Origin: an uncultured Aquimarina sp.
Lineage (GTDB): Bacteria > Bacteroidota > Bacteroidia > Flavobacteriales > Flavobacteriaceae
Length of the DNA stretch: 64,000 nt
NCBI GenBank assembly: GCA_947493035.1
Contig: CANLOW010000002.1
Span: 62,001 to 126,000, forward strand
Direction of reading: 5' to 3'
A program made the position numbers and the translations under genes. This document shows positions 27,933 to 35,188 of the stretch, piece after piece. Below the pieces are notes generated by a model. The model was given only the letters and a program-made list of their open reading frames with translations, did no database searches and was not told the origin of the DNA. The number at the start of each line of letters is the position of its first letter. Within the stretch, counting starts at the first letter, position 1.

Positions 27933-28061
27933 ATGTCAAAAATCATTTTAAAAGCATTGGAGATTATCCAAACTGCTGAAACTATTTTCAAAATTTTAGT
28001 TCCTGTTTTAGAAACTCTTGTTAAAAGAGATTTGAATGGGGATAATAAAATTGGGAGGTAA
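27933..28061 (+). CDS. 42-residue phage peptide
   Basis: ATG 27933 to TAA 28061. A single amphipathic/hydrophobic helix (SKIILKALEIIQTAETIFKI, then LVPVLETLVKR) with a charged tail. Its stop overlaps the next start (TAATG, sharing base 28061), which is the same coupling seen elsewhere in this provirus and is the main reason to believe it. Confidence 0.5.
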   Translation: MSKIILKALEIIQTAETIFKILVPVLETLVKRDLNGDNKIGR

Positions 28062-28525
28062 TGAGAAGATTTAATTTTTGGGGGGCTATAGCTTCTATAG
28101 CCCCTATTATACCTTATTTGTTATTAGGTGGTGTTGTTTTGTTTTTTTTTAAAAAAATTTCACATTCTTTAATAACTAAGGAAGTTATTAATCCTTTTTC
28201 TTCTACTGTTATAACTTCATCAGATCAACAAAAGATTAATAATGATTTGATTAAAAATAAAGGTTTTAGTTTGGAGTCTACAGTTGATCAGATACATCTT
28301 GCCATTGACGGTTTTTTCTGGTTTGATAAACCTGTTTTTGTTTATTTTTTAGATAATCTTACAATTGACCAATGGCGTCAAGTTCATTTCAGATATGGTG
28401 AAAAATATAGTCACCCATTAAACAATGTTTTAAAGAAAGATTATTTTGTCATAACAGATATTTTTTTAAGACCTAGGATTTCCAAATTATACAGGGAAAT
28501 GAATATAAACGGTGTTACTTTTTAA
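28061..28525 (+). CDS. Phage membrane protein of unknown function
   Basis: 154 residues with an N-terminal membrane segment (ASIAPIIPYLLLGGVVLFFF) followed by a roughly 120-residue soluble domain (IHLAIDGFFWFDKPVFVYFL, QWRQVHFRYGEKYSHPLNNVL). Begins on the last base of the preceding peptide gene. The last 11 bases overlap a short opposite-strand reading frame. No family recognised. Confidence 0.55.
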   Translation: MRRFNFWGAIASIAPIIPYLLLGGVVLFFFKKISHSLITKEVINPFSSTVITSSDQQKINNDLIKNKGFSLESTVDQIHLAIDGFFWFDKPVFVYFLDNLTIDQWRQVHFRYGEKYSHPLNNVLKKDYFVITDIFLRPRISKLYREMNINGVTF

Positions 28526-28649
28526 ACGTTCCGTATATGTTAATAGCTAGCATGAAAATTATAATTATTAGTAGCCATGTGTTGTTTGTTACATCTCCCA
28601 TTAAGTTACTAACGTAATTTAGTATTTGTTCATTTTTAACATCTCTCAT
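28515..28649 (-). CDS. Possible opposite-strand 44-residue membrane peptide
   Basis: ATG at 28649 to TAA at 28515 on the minus strand: charged N-terminus (MRDVKNEQILNYVSNLMGD), one strong membrane span (WLLIIIIFMLAINIYGTF), KK end. It fills the only plus-strand gap in the late module (28526-28684). If real it is the single minus-strand gene of the provirus and could not be made from the viral-strand transcript. Its clean single-span plan argues for it; its shortness argues against. Confidence 0.4.
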   Translation of the reverse strand: MRDVKNEQILNYVSNLMGDVTNNTWLLIIIIFMLAINIYGTFKK

Positions 28650-28684
28650 TATTTATTTTTTTTAATTCATTCAATTTCAAATAT

Positions 28685-28951
28685 ATGTTAAATTCTCAAG
28701 AGTTAAATATTCATGATATAAAGGGTACTTCTACTCTTTTGGATGCTTTTTTTGCAGCTAATGATTTAAACGGTAATAAGTTTGATATCACTCTTGTTGA
28801 TCGTTCAGTTGCTCAAACCACTCGAATAAATACATCTGTTTTTATTTTTTGTTTGCAAAGATTAGTTTTTGTTTCTCATGCTGGTCGTGCTCTTACTTTG
28901 TACTCAGGTGGTGATGCCCAAGACTTTTATTTATTAATTAATATCCGTTAA
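28685..28951 (+). CDS. Small phage protein of unknown function
   Basis: 88 residues (MLNSQELNIHDIKGTSTLL start), no signal peptide or clear membrane segment, beta-rich C-terminus (FVSHAGRALTLYSGG). It ends two bases before the lysin start. No motif recognised. Confidence 0.5.
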   Translation: MLNSQELNIHDIKGTSTLLDAFFAANDLNGNKFDITLVDRSVAQTTRINTSVFIFCLQRLVFVSHAGRALTLYSGGDAQDFYLLINIR

Positions 28952-28953
28952 AT

Positions 28954-29412
28954 ATGAATTTCTTTTTAATCTGGTTTATAAAACTGTTTTTTCCAAAATA
29001 TTGGATGCTTTCTAGCGCTTTAGTTTACGCGCAAGCAAAACATGAGACTGGTAACTTTAAAAGTGCCGTTTATCGTGAAAACAAAAATTTGTTTGGCATG
29101 AAAAGAAGTACACGTCCCTTTGAGTTTTCGGAAAATCGTGGTCACGCTTCTTATCATAGTTCTGTATTGTCAATTATCGATTATTATAAAAGGCAATTAC
29201 AGTTTGAAATCTTTACTACTAACGTAAATTCTTATATAAATGAAACCTTTCAAAGTAATTATGCCGAAGATCCGAACTATAAAGTTAAATGGTTTGACAC
29301 TTACAATTCTTTGCCTTTTGTTTATCGTGTTATTCCTTTTTTGGTTACTCCTACCCTTTTACTTGCTATTTATTGGATTTCGAAGGGGAAAGTTACTTTT
29401 CCGTTTAAGTAG
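28954..29412 (+). CDS. Membrane-anchored glucosaminidase-like lysin
   Basis: 152 residues. The core QAKHETGNFKSAVYRENKN followed by LFGMK matches the glucosaminidase (GH73/lysozyme-like) active-site region, with Glu31 as the probable catalytic acid in HETG and NLFGMK as the conserved downstream motif; HASYHSSVLSIIDYY fits the family too. Hydrophobic segments lie at both ends (about 3-25 and 122-143), so the enzyme seems to be held in a membrane instead of secreted freely: it could be a virion entry enzyme or a lysis enzyme. It cleaves peptidoglycan glycan strands if the assignment is right. Confidence 0.7.
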   Translation: MNFFLIWFIKLFFPKYWMLSSALVYAQAKHETGNFKSAVYRENKNLFGMKRSTRPFEFSENRGHASYHSSVLSIIDYYKRQLQFEIFTTNVNSYINETFQSNYAEDPNYKVKWFDTYNSLPFVYRVIPFLVTPTLLLAIYWISKGKVTFPFK

Positions 29413-29515
29413 GTTATTACTTGGACTTAAGAAAATATTCAAGGCAAAAAATATGGACTTACGTAATTACGATATCTAAGTTGATAGCTGAATTATATGT
29501 AATTATTGAGTTTTT

Positions 29516-29554
29516 AAAGCGGTTCTTTTGAGCTGCTTTTTTTTTTTTTTTTTT
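29516..29554 (+). terminator. Rho-independent terminator ending the late phage transcript
   Basis: Stem AAAGCGGTTC (29516-29525) with GAGCTGCTTT (29530-29539), G-U pairs included, TTTT loop, then an uninterrupted 18-base T run (29537-29554). Confidence 0.85.
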
Positions 29555-29556
29555 CG

Positions 29557-29599
29557 CACTCGGCGTCCGAGTGGTTTGGCTCTTTGCCACTCAAAGAGC
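29557..29599. other. Two tandem perfect hairpins in the phage non-coding region
   Basis: Hairpin 1: CACTCGG (29557-29563), loop CGT, CCGAGTG (29567-29573). Hairpin 2: GCTCTTTG (29579-29586), loop CCACT, CAAAGAGC (29592-29599). They follow the terminator directly and are far more GC-rich than the surroundings. In an ssDNA phage such structures serve as complementary-strand origins or packaging signals. Confidence 0.65.
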
Positions 29600-29665
29600 A
29601 TACAGAGTAGATCAGTTATCCAGTGTTTTCAATGTTAAATTTTTCCGCATGTTTAGAAATTACAT

Positions 29666-29732
29666 CTTTTGATTGTGCAAGGGGCCTGTAGCGATAGCGG
29701 AAGGAGTTTACCTTCCCTTGCTCAGTCAAAAG
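29666..29732. other. Candidate phage replication origin: long imperfect hairpin
   Basis: Outer arms 29666-29682 and 29716-29732 (CTTTTGATTGTGCAAGG against CCTTGCTCAGTCAAAAG) pair with only two mismatches in 17; an inner stem GGAAGG (29699-29704) / CCTTCC (29711-29716) closes on the loop AGTTTA. A good candidate for the Rep nick site or second-strand origin. The whole region 29480-29862 has no gene. Confidence 0.55.
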
Positions 29733-29851
29733 TGATAGGCTTCTTTTGTGGTAGAGTTTTACAATTCAAAATTTTGTCTATATTTGAATAACAAAAAGTG
29801 TCGCCCGACTTTGCTCTTTTTTAGCTAAATGGCTCGTTTTTAATGTTTTGC

Positions 29852-29879
29852 TACTGGCATAATATAAATTATAGTCCAT
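29852..29879 (+). other. Right junction (attR): dif-like site with degenerate XerD arm
   Basis: Reads TACTGGCATAA - TATAAA - TTATAGTCCAT. The core and XerC arm match the left site except for one base; the XerD-side arm (TTATGCCAGTA on the other strand) has diverged from the canonical TTATGTTAAAT, as expected of a phage attP arm left by XerC-first integration. Host dif before integration can be rebuilt as ATTTAACATAA - TATAAA - TTATAGTCCAT. Confidence 0.7.
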
Positions 29880-30155
29880 TTGTGTGTATTGAAATTATAC
29901 CTTATAAATAATTGAGATTAACGGATATGTAGAAACCATTGTCATTCTGGATATTGTCTCAATTAAGAAAAATGTAAAGTTTATACATCAAGTTATTAGA
30001 AGCTAATTAAATTGGCTTAGATAAATTAAAACCATAATTTTTTAAACTTCATGAATGAATATTAAAAATAAAAAACACCCAAAATAACTAAATCCCATAT
30101 ATAGAATTCAAGCCATTTCAGGTGTAATAAATTTAGTCTCTATGATTATCTAAAT

Positions 30156-33100
30156 CTATTTCTTAAGTACTTTAACCATCATTTCATTCAAAAACACATT
30201 ATCAACGATTTTAATGAAATAAATTCCACTAGCTAAATCAGAAAGGTCAATTGATTTAGCTCCATCAATTTTAAAATTTAAGACTAGTTTTCCTTTAATA
30301 TCATATATACTTCCTTGGCTATTGGTGTTTACATTTTCAAAATATATGATACTATTTGTAGGATTTGGGTAAGCAATCAATTCATTTGTTATATTAATAT
30401 CTTGCTTACTACCTGAAACATGATTTAAAAAGTCAACGGTTACGGCTGTTATAGACCAATGCGGATTTGTTCCTCCCTGATCTATAAACTCAAGTGATAA
30501 TTCACTATCTAAGACATCTACATCAATCACTTTCCTTTCAAATTGCCCTGCTTGAGTATCCACTGGATTGGTGATTTTTTGTCCATTTTCGGCGTTGATT
30601 ACTTGTTGATCATGAGGAAAATTAGCATCTCCAAAAGTAACTCCTACACGGTATCTACCATTGGGTACTTTTACACTAAACACCCTATTATTAGAAGAAA
30701 ATATTAAATCTCTGTTTATGTTATTAGTACCATCGACTTCACCTCTATCTCTCATATCTAAACCGGTAGAATTATTCCATTTGTAAATAGCATTATTACT
30801 ACTAGATAGTACTTGATTATAACCTGATTGTACAGGAGAATCTACAGTTCCAAAATCGAAACGATATTGTAATTTTTCGACCTTAATGGCCGAAGTAATA
30901 TCATTAAAATTGTTATTAGATAAACAATCATCATCTTCTGTAAGCTCTAAGGTACGTCCTGAAGGTCCTCCGTGTTGATATAAAGTAACTTTATATCCCG
31001 CAGGTATACGAATTGACGAAAGCACATCGTTAGGAAACTCTGCAATAAAGTCTCTAAAAGGATAGGTTCCTTCTTCAAAACTGGCATTTGTTCCGTTAAA
31101 ACCACACCCTTGGTATAATGTAATTCTATTATTTGTAGTATTACCAACTACAATGGTTCGGGTGATTTCACTAGTTGCTCCATCATTATCCGTTGCTACA
31201 ACTCTAAGTGTATAGGTTCCTTCGGCTAAACTTTCAAGAGAAGTGTCATTCTGATTATCTGCTCCCCATTCATATGGACTAATACCTTCTTGCCTTAAGA
31301 ATGTTCCATTTACATACAATTTAACGTTGCTAATAGTTCCATCACTATCATTGGCATCCACATTGATATATAAATCTTCACCAGTACCCAATGTTGTTTC
31401 TGTTGGAGCAATAAATGCAACTGTAGGTGCTATGTTAGTTGGGGATAGCTCAGTAGCTTCTACAAAATGCATCCAATTTCCATGAATACCTTCTCCTCTA
31501 TTCATCAATTTCATATATAGATCATTATTATTGGCGGTAAAATAGCTATCCACTTGAGCATTTCTCAATCTACTTAGAGAATTCACTCGATTAAAATCTT
31601 GTCTACTGTCAAAATTTTGAGGCTTTATATTATTGGCTTGATCTACTAGTTTCAGTACAACACCTATACTATTAGACGGCATACTCCATTGATGAAGAGA
31701 TAATCTCAACTCGTTTTGAGAGATATCAAATCCGTCAGGAAACCTTACCGTATATTCTGCTTCAGCCCATAATACTACTCTTCGTTGGTTAAAATTGTTT
31801 CTTTTGGCAAAATCTCTAGTCACTCCATGTGGAGAGGTAATCGTCATTTTAGGTCTTTTATTTTCCTCTTCTGGATTTGAGCTTGTTGGCGCTTCTAAAT
31901 TAACATAGCGTTTTTTTGTAAGTATTGAGCTAAATCGATCATTCGTATTCCCTGTTCTTTTATCACTTGAATTTTCCTCAAAAGTCCATTCGTCTAATGG
32001 AGCAAAAGAATATCCAGCACCACCTCCAAAACGTCCAGTTAACGTACCATCTCTGTCATATATTTCCCTTACTGCTAAATGGTTGGATCTCTGTGTGCGA
32101 TTCATCTTAGCATAGGATCCGTCGTTTTCATAAGAAAGCCCTTCAGTTTCTGCTCCTGATCTTATACGATTTCCTCCTCCTTGAGGAGCAAAAAAACGTC
32201 CAGTTACTCCTGCTATATGTGCATTTTCAATAATTGTATTTCCATGATATAAAGCTAGACCTGTCATTTCACTTTCTGTACGTTCATTTAAATCTCCACG
32301 GCTTCTAACAACAAGTAATGCATCTTTTATTAGATTTGGATCAGAATCCCAACTAAAGTAATTGTTATCAGCTGCTTTGAAATTAGGAAACGTATGCCTA
32401 ACATTAGAAACTAAGGGATACAACCCTATTCCTGTTAAATATATTGTCAGATTTTTATACACAGGATCTACATTTCCAAATACACGTTCTTTTTCTCCGA
32501 AAGCACCACCTCCGTCGGGAGCATTCCCTCTTAAGGCTACAACAAAGCCAGTTCTACTAGAATGTACTGTATTGTGATCAAAGTCAGCTAAAGGAGTTTC
32601 TCTAGGTCGAAAATTATCATAAGCTGCAATATTTCTAGCAGCTCCTCTTGGTAGCGCAGGCTGACCAAACCAAATACCCGATCCTTCACATCCTGCAACA
32701 ATATTTCCTATATAATCATTTCCTGCATTGGCAATCCAAAAAGCAGCTGTGGTTCTTGAACGGTCTCCTCTATCAAAAAAGCGATCAGTATCATCAACTA
32801 CAAAAGCAGCAGCTCCTTCTCTATCATCATCTGGATCTACTCTATGAATTCCAAAAGCGATATTGTTAATGAATTTATTATTGAGTTCAACACCATCCTC
32901 TGTAAAAAAACCGTGTCCATGCGCATCATGTAATACGACTCCTTCCACTACTACATTATCTGTAGTATGTACTACCACTCCTCGATTGTTACTATTGGTT
33001 ATAGAAGAATTTTTAATATAGTCTCCTGATCGATCTCTAGCTACATGCCAGTGAAAAGGATATCTTCCTAATCTTCCTGCTTGTCCCATAAGGTCCAATT

Positions 33101-34118
33101 GTACTCCTTCAACACTAATTTGCCCAGCTGTAGGCATAATCATAATATGACCGCCGACTCCATTTTGAGCTTTTCCATTACTTTCTTTAGTTAGTCTCGC
33201 TCTATCTCCGAAGAAAACATCAGTATCTTGTGCTTCTGTACCTTTAATCTTGATGTTTCTACTTAATAGTGCAACTTCGGCACGCATATCTATAGAAAAT
33301 GTTTTTCCAGGATTAATACTCTGTGGGTCTAGATCATTACCATAAGTCTCTATAACTCCATAATGCATATAGGTTAAAGGAGTATCAAGTGTTAACCTTG
33401 AATTACTTCCTTGTCTTTGGATCGCTGTAATAGTACGCACATCTTCTCTAGTATAGTCTGTAGCACTACTTGCAATCACAATCTGATCACCTACTTCCCA
33501 GTTTAATTCGCCATCATGTCTTAATGAAAGTGATCCAGAATGATTACGATCAATAACATTAGCGACAGTAATTTTATTAGCACCAATATTAGCAGTTTGC
33601 GATAGCTTTGTAAATGGTAATTTGTCTTCTCCAAAAAATTGAATCCTTCCTCCACCACCGGCCATAAGGAAACCATCATTGTTTTGAATATTCATATTCA
33701 TACCATTGGCCATAGGCACTGTTTGGTTTGAATTTGGATTCGTACCAGTAAGGGTTAATGTAAATGTGCCTCTATCAAAATGATTATTTTCAGTACCAAT
33801 TCTAAAGACACCTCCACTATTAACGTGTACCCATCTTGTTTGCAGTGATTTGTTAAGGTTTCCATTTTCATTAACATTCAAAATTCCATGAATAACTACT
33901 TCTTTTGCAGTGTGGTTTCCAACAATGTTAATTCGATAGTCTTTGCTGATAATAGCTCTTTTGTTTGCATTAGGGATGCCATTATCCCAAGTACTGGCAG
34001 TATTCCAGTTTCCGTTAGCTATTGTCTTAGTTACATCATTTTGTGCATGAATCCCCAAAAAAATAAAAAGCAAAAAACTGAATATACTCCATTGTGAGCG
34101 GTAGAGTTTAGTATTCAT
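30156..34118 (-). CDS. Large T9SS-secreted G8-domain, beta-helix protein
   Basis: 1320 residues. Signal peptide (1-25), G8 domain at about 30-165 (NGNWNTASTWDNGIPNANKRAI, GVFRIGTENNHFDRG), right-handed beta-helix at about 300-560 (HWHVARDRSGDYIKNSSI, NRGVVVHTTDNVVVEGV), Ig-like domain near 895-995 (PTVAFIAPTETT), beta/gamma-crystallin-like segment near 1000-1088 (ITLYQGCGFNG), malectin-like domain near 1090-1238, and a C-terminal type IX secretion sorting domain (AYPNPTNSIIYFEN, SGIYFIKI). The G8 plus beta-helix plan is that of CEMIP/TMEM2-type proteins, known for hyaluronan handling in animals; a surface polysaccharide-binding or -cleaving role is likely. Exported and probably attached to the cell surface. 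Confidence 0.85.
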   Translation of the reverse strand: MNTKLYRSQWSIFSFLLFIFLGIHAQNDVTKTIANGNWNTASTWDNGIPNANKRAIISKDYRINIVGNHTAKEVVIHGILNVNENGNLNKSLQTRWVHVNSGGVFRIGTENNHFDRGTFTLTLTGTNPNSNQTVPMANGMNMNIQNNDGFLMAGGGGRIQFFGEDKLPFTKLSQTANIGANKITVANVIDRNHSGSLSLRHDGELNWEVGDQIVIASSATDYTREDVRTITAIQRQGSNSRLTLDTPLTYMHYGVIETYGNDLDPQSINPGKTFSIDMRAEVALLSRNIKIKGTEAQDTDVFFGDRARLTKESNGKAQNGVGGHIMIMPTAGQISVEGVQLDLMGQAGRLGRYPFHWHVARDRSGDYIKNSSITNSNNRGVVVHTTDNVVVEGVVLHDAHGHGFFTEDGVELNNKFINNIAFGIHRVDPDDDREGAAAFVVDDTDRFFDRGDRSRTTAAFWIANAGNDYIGNIVAGCEGSGIWFGQPALPRGAARNIAAYDNFRPRETPLADFDHNTVHSSRTGFVVALRGNAPDGGGAFGEKERVFGNVDPVYKNLTIYLTGIGLYPLVSNVRHTFPNFKAADNNYFSWDSDPNLIKDALLVVRSRGDLNERTESEMTGLALYHGNTIIENAHIAGVTGRFFAPQGGGNRIRSGAETEGLSYENDGSYAKMNRTQRSNHLAVREIYDRDGTLTGRFGGGAGYSFAPLDEWTFEENSSDKRTGNTNDRFSSILTKKRYVNLEAPTSSNPEEENKRPKMTITSPHGVTRDFAKRNNFNQRRVVLWAEAEYTVRFPDGFDISQNELRLSLHQWSMPSNSIGVVLKLVDQANNIKPQNFDSRQDFNRVNSLSRLRNAQVDSYFTANNNDLYMKLMNRGEGIHGNWMHFVEATELSPTNIAPTVAFIAPTETTLGTGEDLYINVDANDSDGTISNVKLYVNGTFLRQEGISPYEWGADNQNDTSLESLAEGTYTLRVVATDNDGATSEITRTIVVGNTTNNRITLYQGCGFNGTNASFEEGTYPFRDFIAEFPNDVLSSIRIPAGYKVTLYQHGGPSGRTLELTEDDDCLSNNNFNDITSAIKVEKLQYRFDFGTVDSPVQSGYNQVLSSSNNAIYKWNNSTGLDMRDRGEVDGTNNINRDLIFSSNNRVFSVKVPNGRYRVGVTFGDANFPHDQQVINAENGQKITNPVDTQAGQFERKVIDVDVLDSELSLEFIDQGGTNPHWSITAVTVDFLNHVSGSKQDINITNELIAYPNPTNSIIYFENVNTNSQGSIYDIKGKLVLNFKIDGAKSIDLSDLASGIYFIKIVDNVFLNEMMVKVLKK

Positions 34119-34419
34119 AATTATATTTTAATTAGTTATCGGTCAAACGTGTGTAAAAGAGAATTATTATTTACGAATTTTGCTATTGGCTCAACTACAC
34201 TAATATTTGTTGAATAATAGATGTCTCTTACAAAGCATATTGTTTTTGTAGGAAATACTATAGCCTAAAACACTTGAAAAAGTTTAATCAATGTGATACT
34301 TTAATGCTTTTTGACATCATTATTATAGATAGTAATTATATCTAAAGGAAATACTCTTTTAATTAAAGAATGAAAACTACTAGCAGTATATTTGTTATTC
34401 TTAAAACATCTTGTGCCAA
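34119..34419. other. Intergenic region between G8 gene and helicase-like gene
   Basis: About 300 bases between divergent genes. On the minus strand it contains TTCAAGTGTTTTAGGCT (34263-34279), similar to the TTCA-nn-TGTTTTAGG part of the upstream motif shared by the genes ending at 36145 and 41333, but without the GGGTATTT element. Otherwise nothing seen. Confidence 0.3.
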
Positions 34420-35031
34420 ATGCCTTTTAAAAAATTACATCCACACATTAAAGAGACACTTGAAAACTTTGAAATAACAGCTCCTACTCCATTTCAGGTT
34501 AAAAGTATTCCTGTAATAAAGAGTGGTGCAAATGTATATTGTACAGCTCCAAAAGACAGTGGAAAGACAACTACAATGATACTTACTACCTTACATAAAT
34601 TAAAATGTGAAGCAGAGGGGAATGCTCCAAGAGCTGTGGTATTAGTTGAAAATAAAGAAAGAGTTTTAGAGCTTTATGATGCTTTCTTTAAATACACAAA
34701 ATATACATCATTAAGGTTATATGCTAGTTATGAGCAGCTTCATATCGATATTCAAAAATCTGAAATATTTATGGGAGTTGATATTCTTATTTCTACACCA
34801 AATACTATGAATAAGTTATTTCTTATGAATGGTGTTAGTATGGCCCAATTAAAGATATTTAGTATTGATGACGCAGAGTTTTTAATTAGAAATTCGGGAC
34901 ATGAACCTGTACTTTCTATTGCACAAAGTATTAAAAAATGTCAGTATGTTATATATTCTGAAACAATTCACGAGAAGCTAAAACGTTTTGAGTCTTATTT
35001 TATGGAATACTCCCAAAAGATAAGTCTTTAA
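34420..35031 (+). CDS. Truncated DEAD-box helicase-like protein (N-terminal domain only)
   Basis: 203 residues from ATG 34420 (an in-frame TTG lies at 34411). Only the first RecA-like domain of a DEAD-box helicase is present: Q-motif region (FKKLHPHIKETLENF, TPFQVKSIP), a Walker A-like APKDSGKTT, TPNTMNKL at the TPGR position, and IDDAEF where DEAD should be; SAT has become YSE. With motifs II and III changed and no second domain, helicase activity is doubtful. The frame is intact, so it may be a binding protein derived from a helicase. A strong terminator follows. Confidence 0.7.
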   Translation: MPFKKLHPHIKETLENFEITAPTPFQVKSIPVIKSGANVYCTAPKDSGKTTTMILTTLHKLKCEAEGNAPRAVVLVENKERVLELYDAFFKYTKYTSLRLYASYEQLHIDIQKSEIFMGVDILISTPNTMNKLFLMNGVSMAQLKIFSIDDAEFLIRNSGHEPVLSIAQSIKKCQYVIYSETIHEKLKRFESYFMEYSQKISL

Positions 35032-35040
35032 TATCTAATA

Positions 35041-35080
35041 ATATTTAAAACCGGATATTGAGATACCCGGTTTTAAATAT
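35041..35080. terminator. Bidirectional terminator-like hairpin
   Basis: Perfect 14-base arms ATATTTAAAACCGG (35041-35054) and CCGGTTTTAAATAT (35067-35080) with a 12-base loop, between the end of the helicase-like gene and the end of the convergent hydrolase gene. TTTT follows the GC pairs in both directions. Confidence 0.7.
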
Positions 35081-35188
35081 CAAAGCAAGTCTAAGTGTCA
35101 CATCTTTTTAGATTGCTAATAAAGTATTCTTAAAATTCACCCTCTTTTCATTATACTATTTATAATTAGAAAAATAGTTATGATAATA

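Larger units (their letters stand above)
22940..29862 (+). mobile_element. XerCD-dif integrated provirus of a small tailless (probably ssDNA) phage
   Basis: A 6923-base unit between corresponding points of two dif-like sites. Nearly all genes run on the plus strand with overlaps or tiny gaps. Order: three small early genes, HUH replication protein, small membrane proteins, probable capsid protein, membrane peptides, lysin, then a hairpin-rich non-coding region. It has no integrase, no terminase/portal/tail genes and no Zot-type ATPase, which excludes a tailed phage and argues against an inovirus. The size, HUH Rep, lysin and membrane peptides fit small ssDNA phages of Bacteroidota such as FLiP-like and Obscuriviridae-type phages. 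Coding strand is visibly T-rich compared with the A-rich host genes. All reading frames look intact, so it may be inducible. Confidence 0.8.

Noticed and set aside
22940-29862. Provirus could be a filamentous inovirus
   Set aside because: Inoviruses need a Zot/pI-type ATPase and are extruded without lysis; no such ATPase is present and a lysin-like gene is.
22940-29862. Provirus could be a conjugative or plasmid-type element because of the HUH protein
   Set aside because: No relaxase accessory, coupling or type IV secretion genes; the remaining genes are small membrane and structural-type proteins.
35041-35080. Bidirectional hairpin as a CRISPR-like or mobile inverted repeat
   Set aside because: Single copy, between two convergent gene ends, and with U-rich ends in both directions: a terminator explains it.
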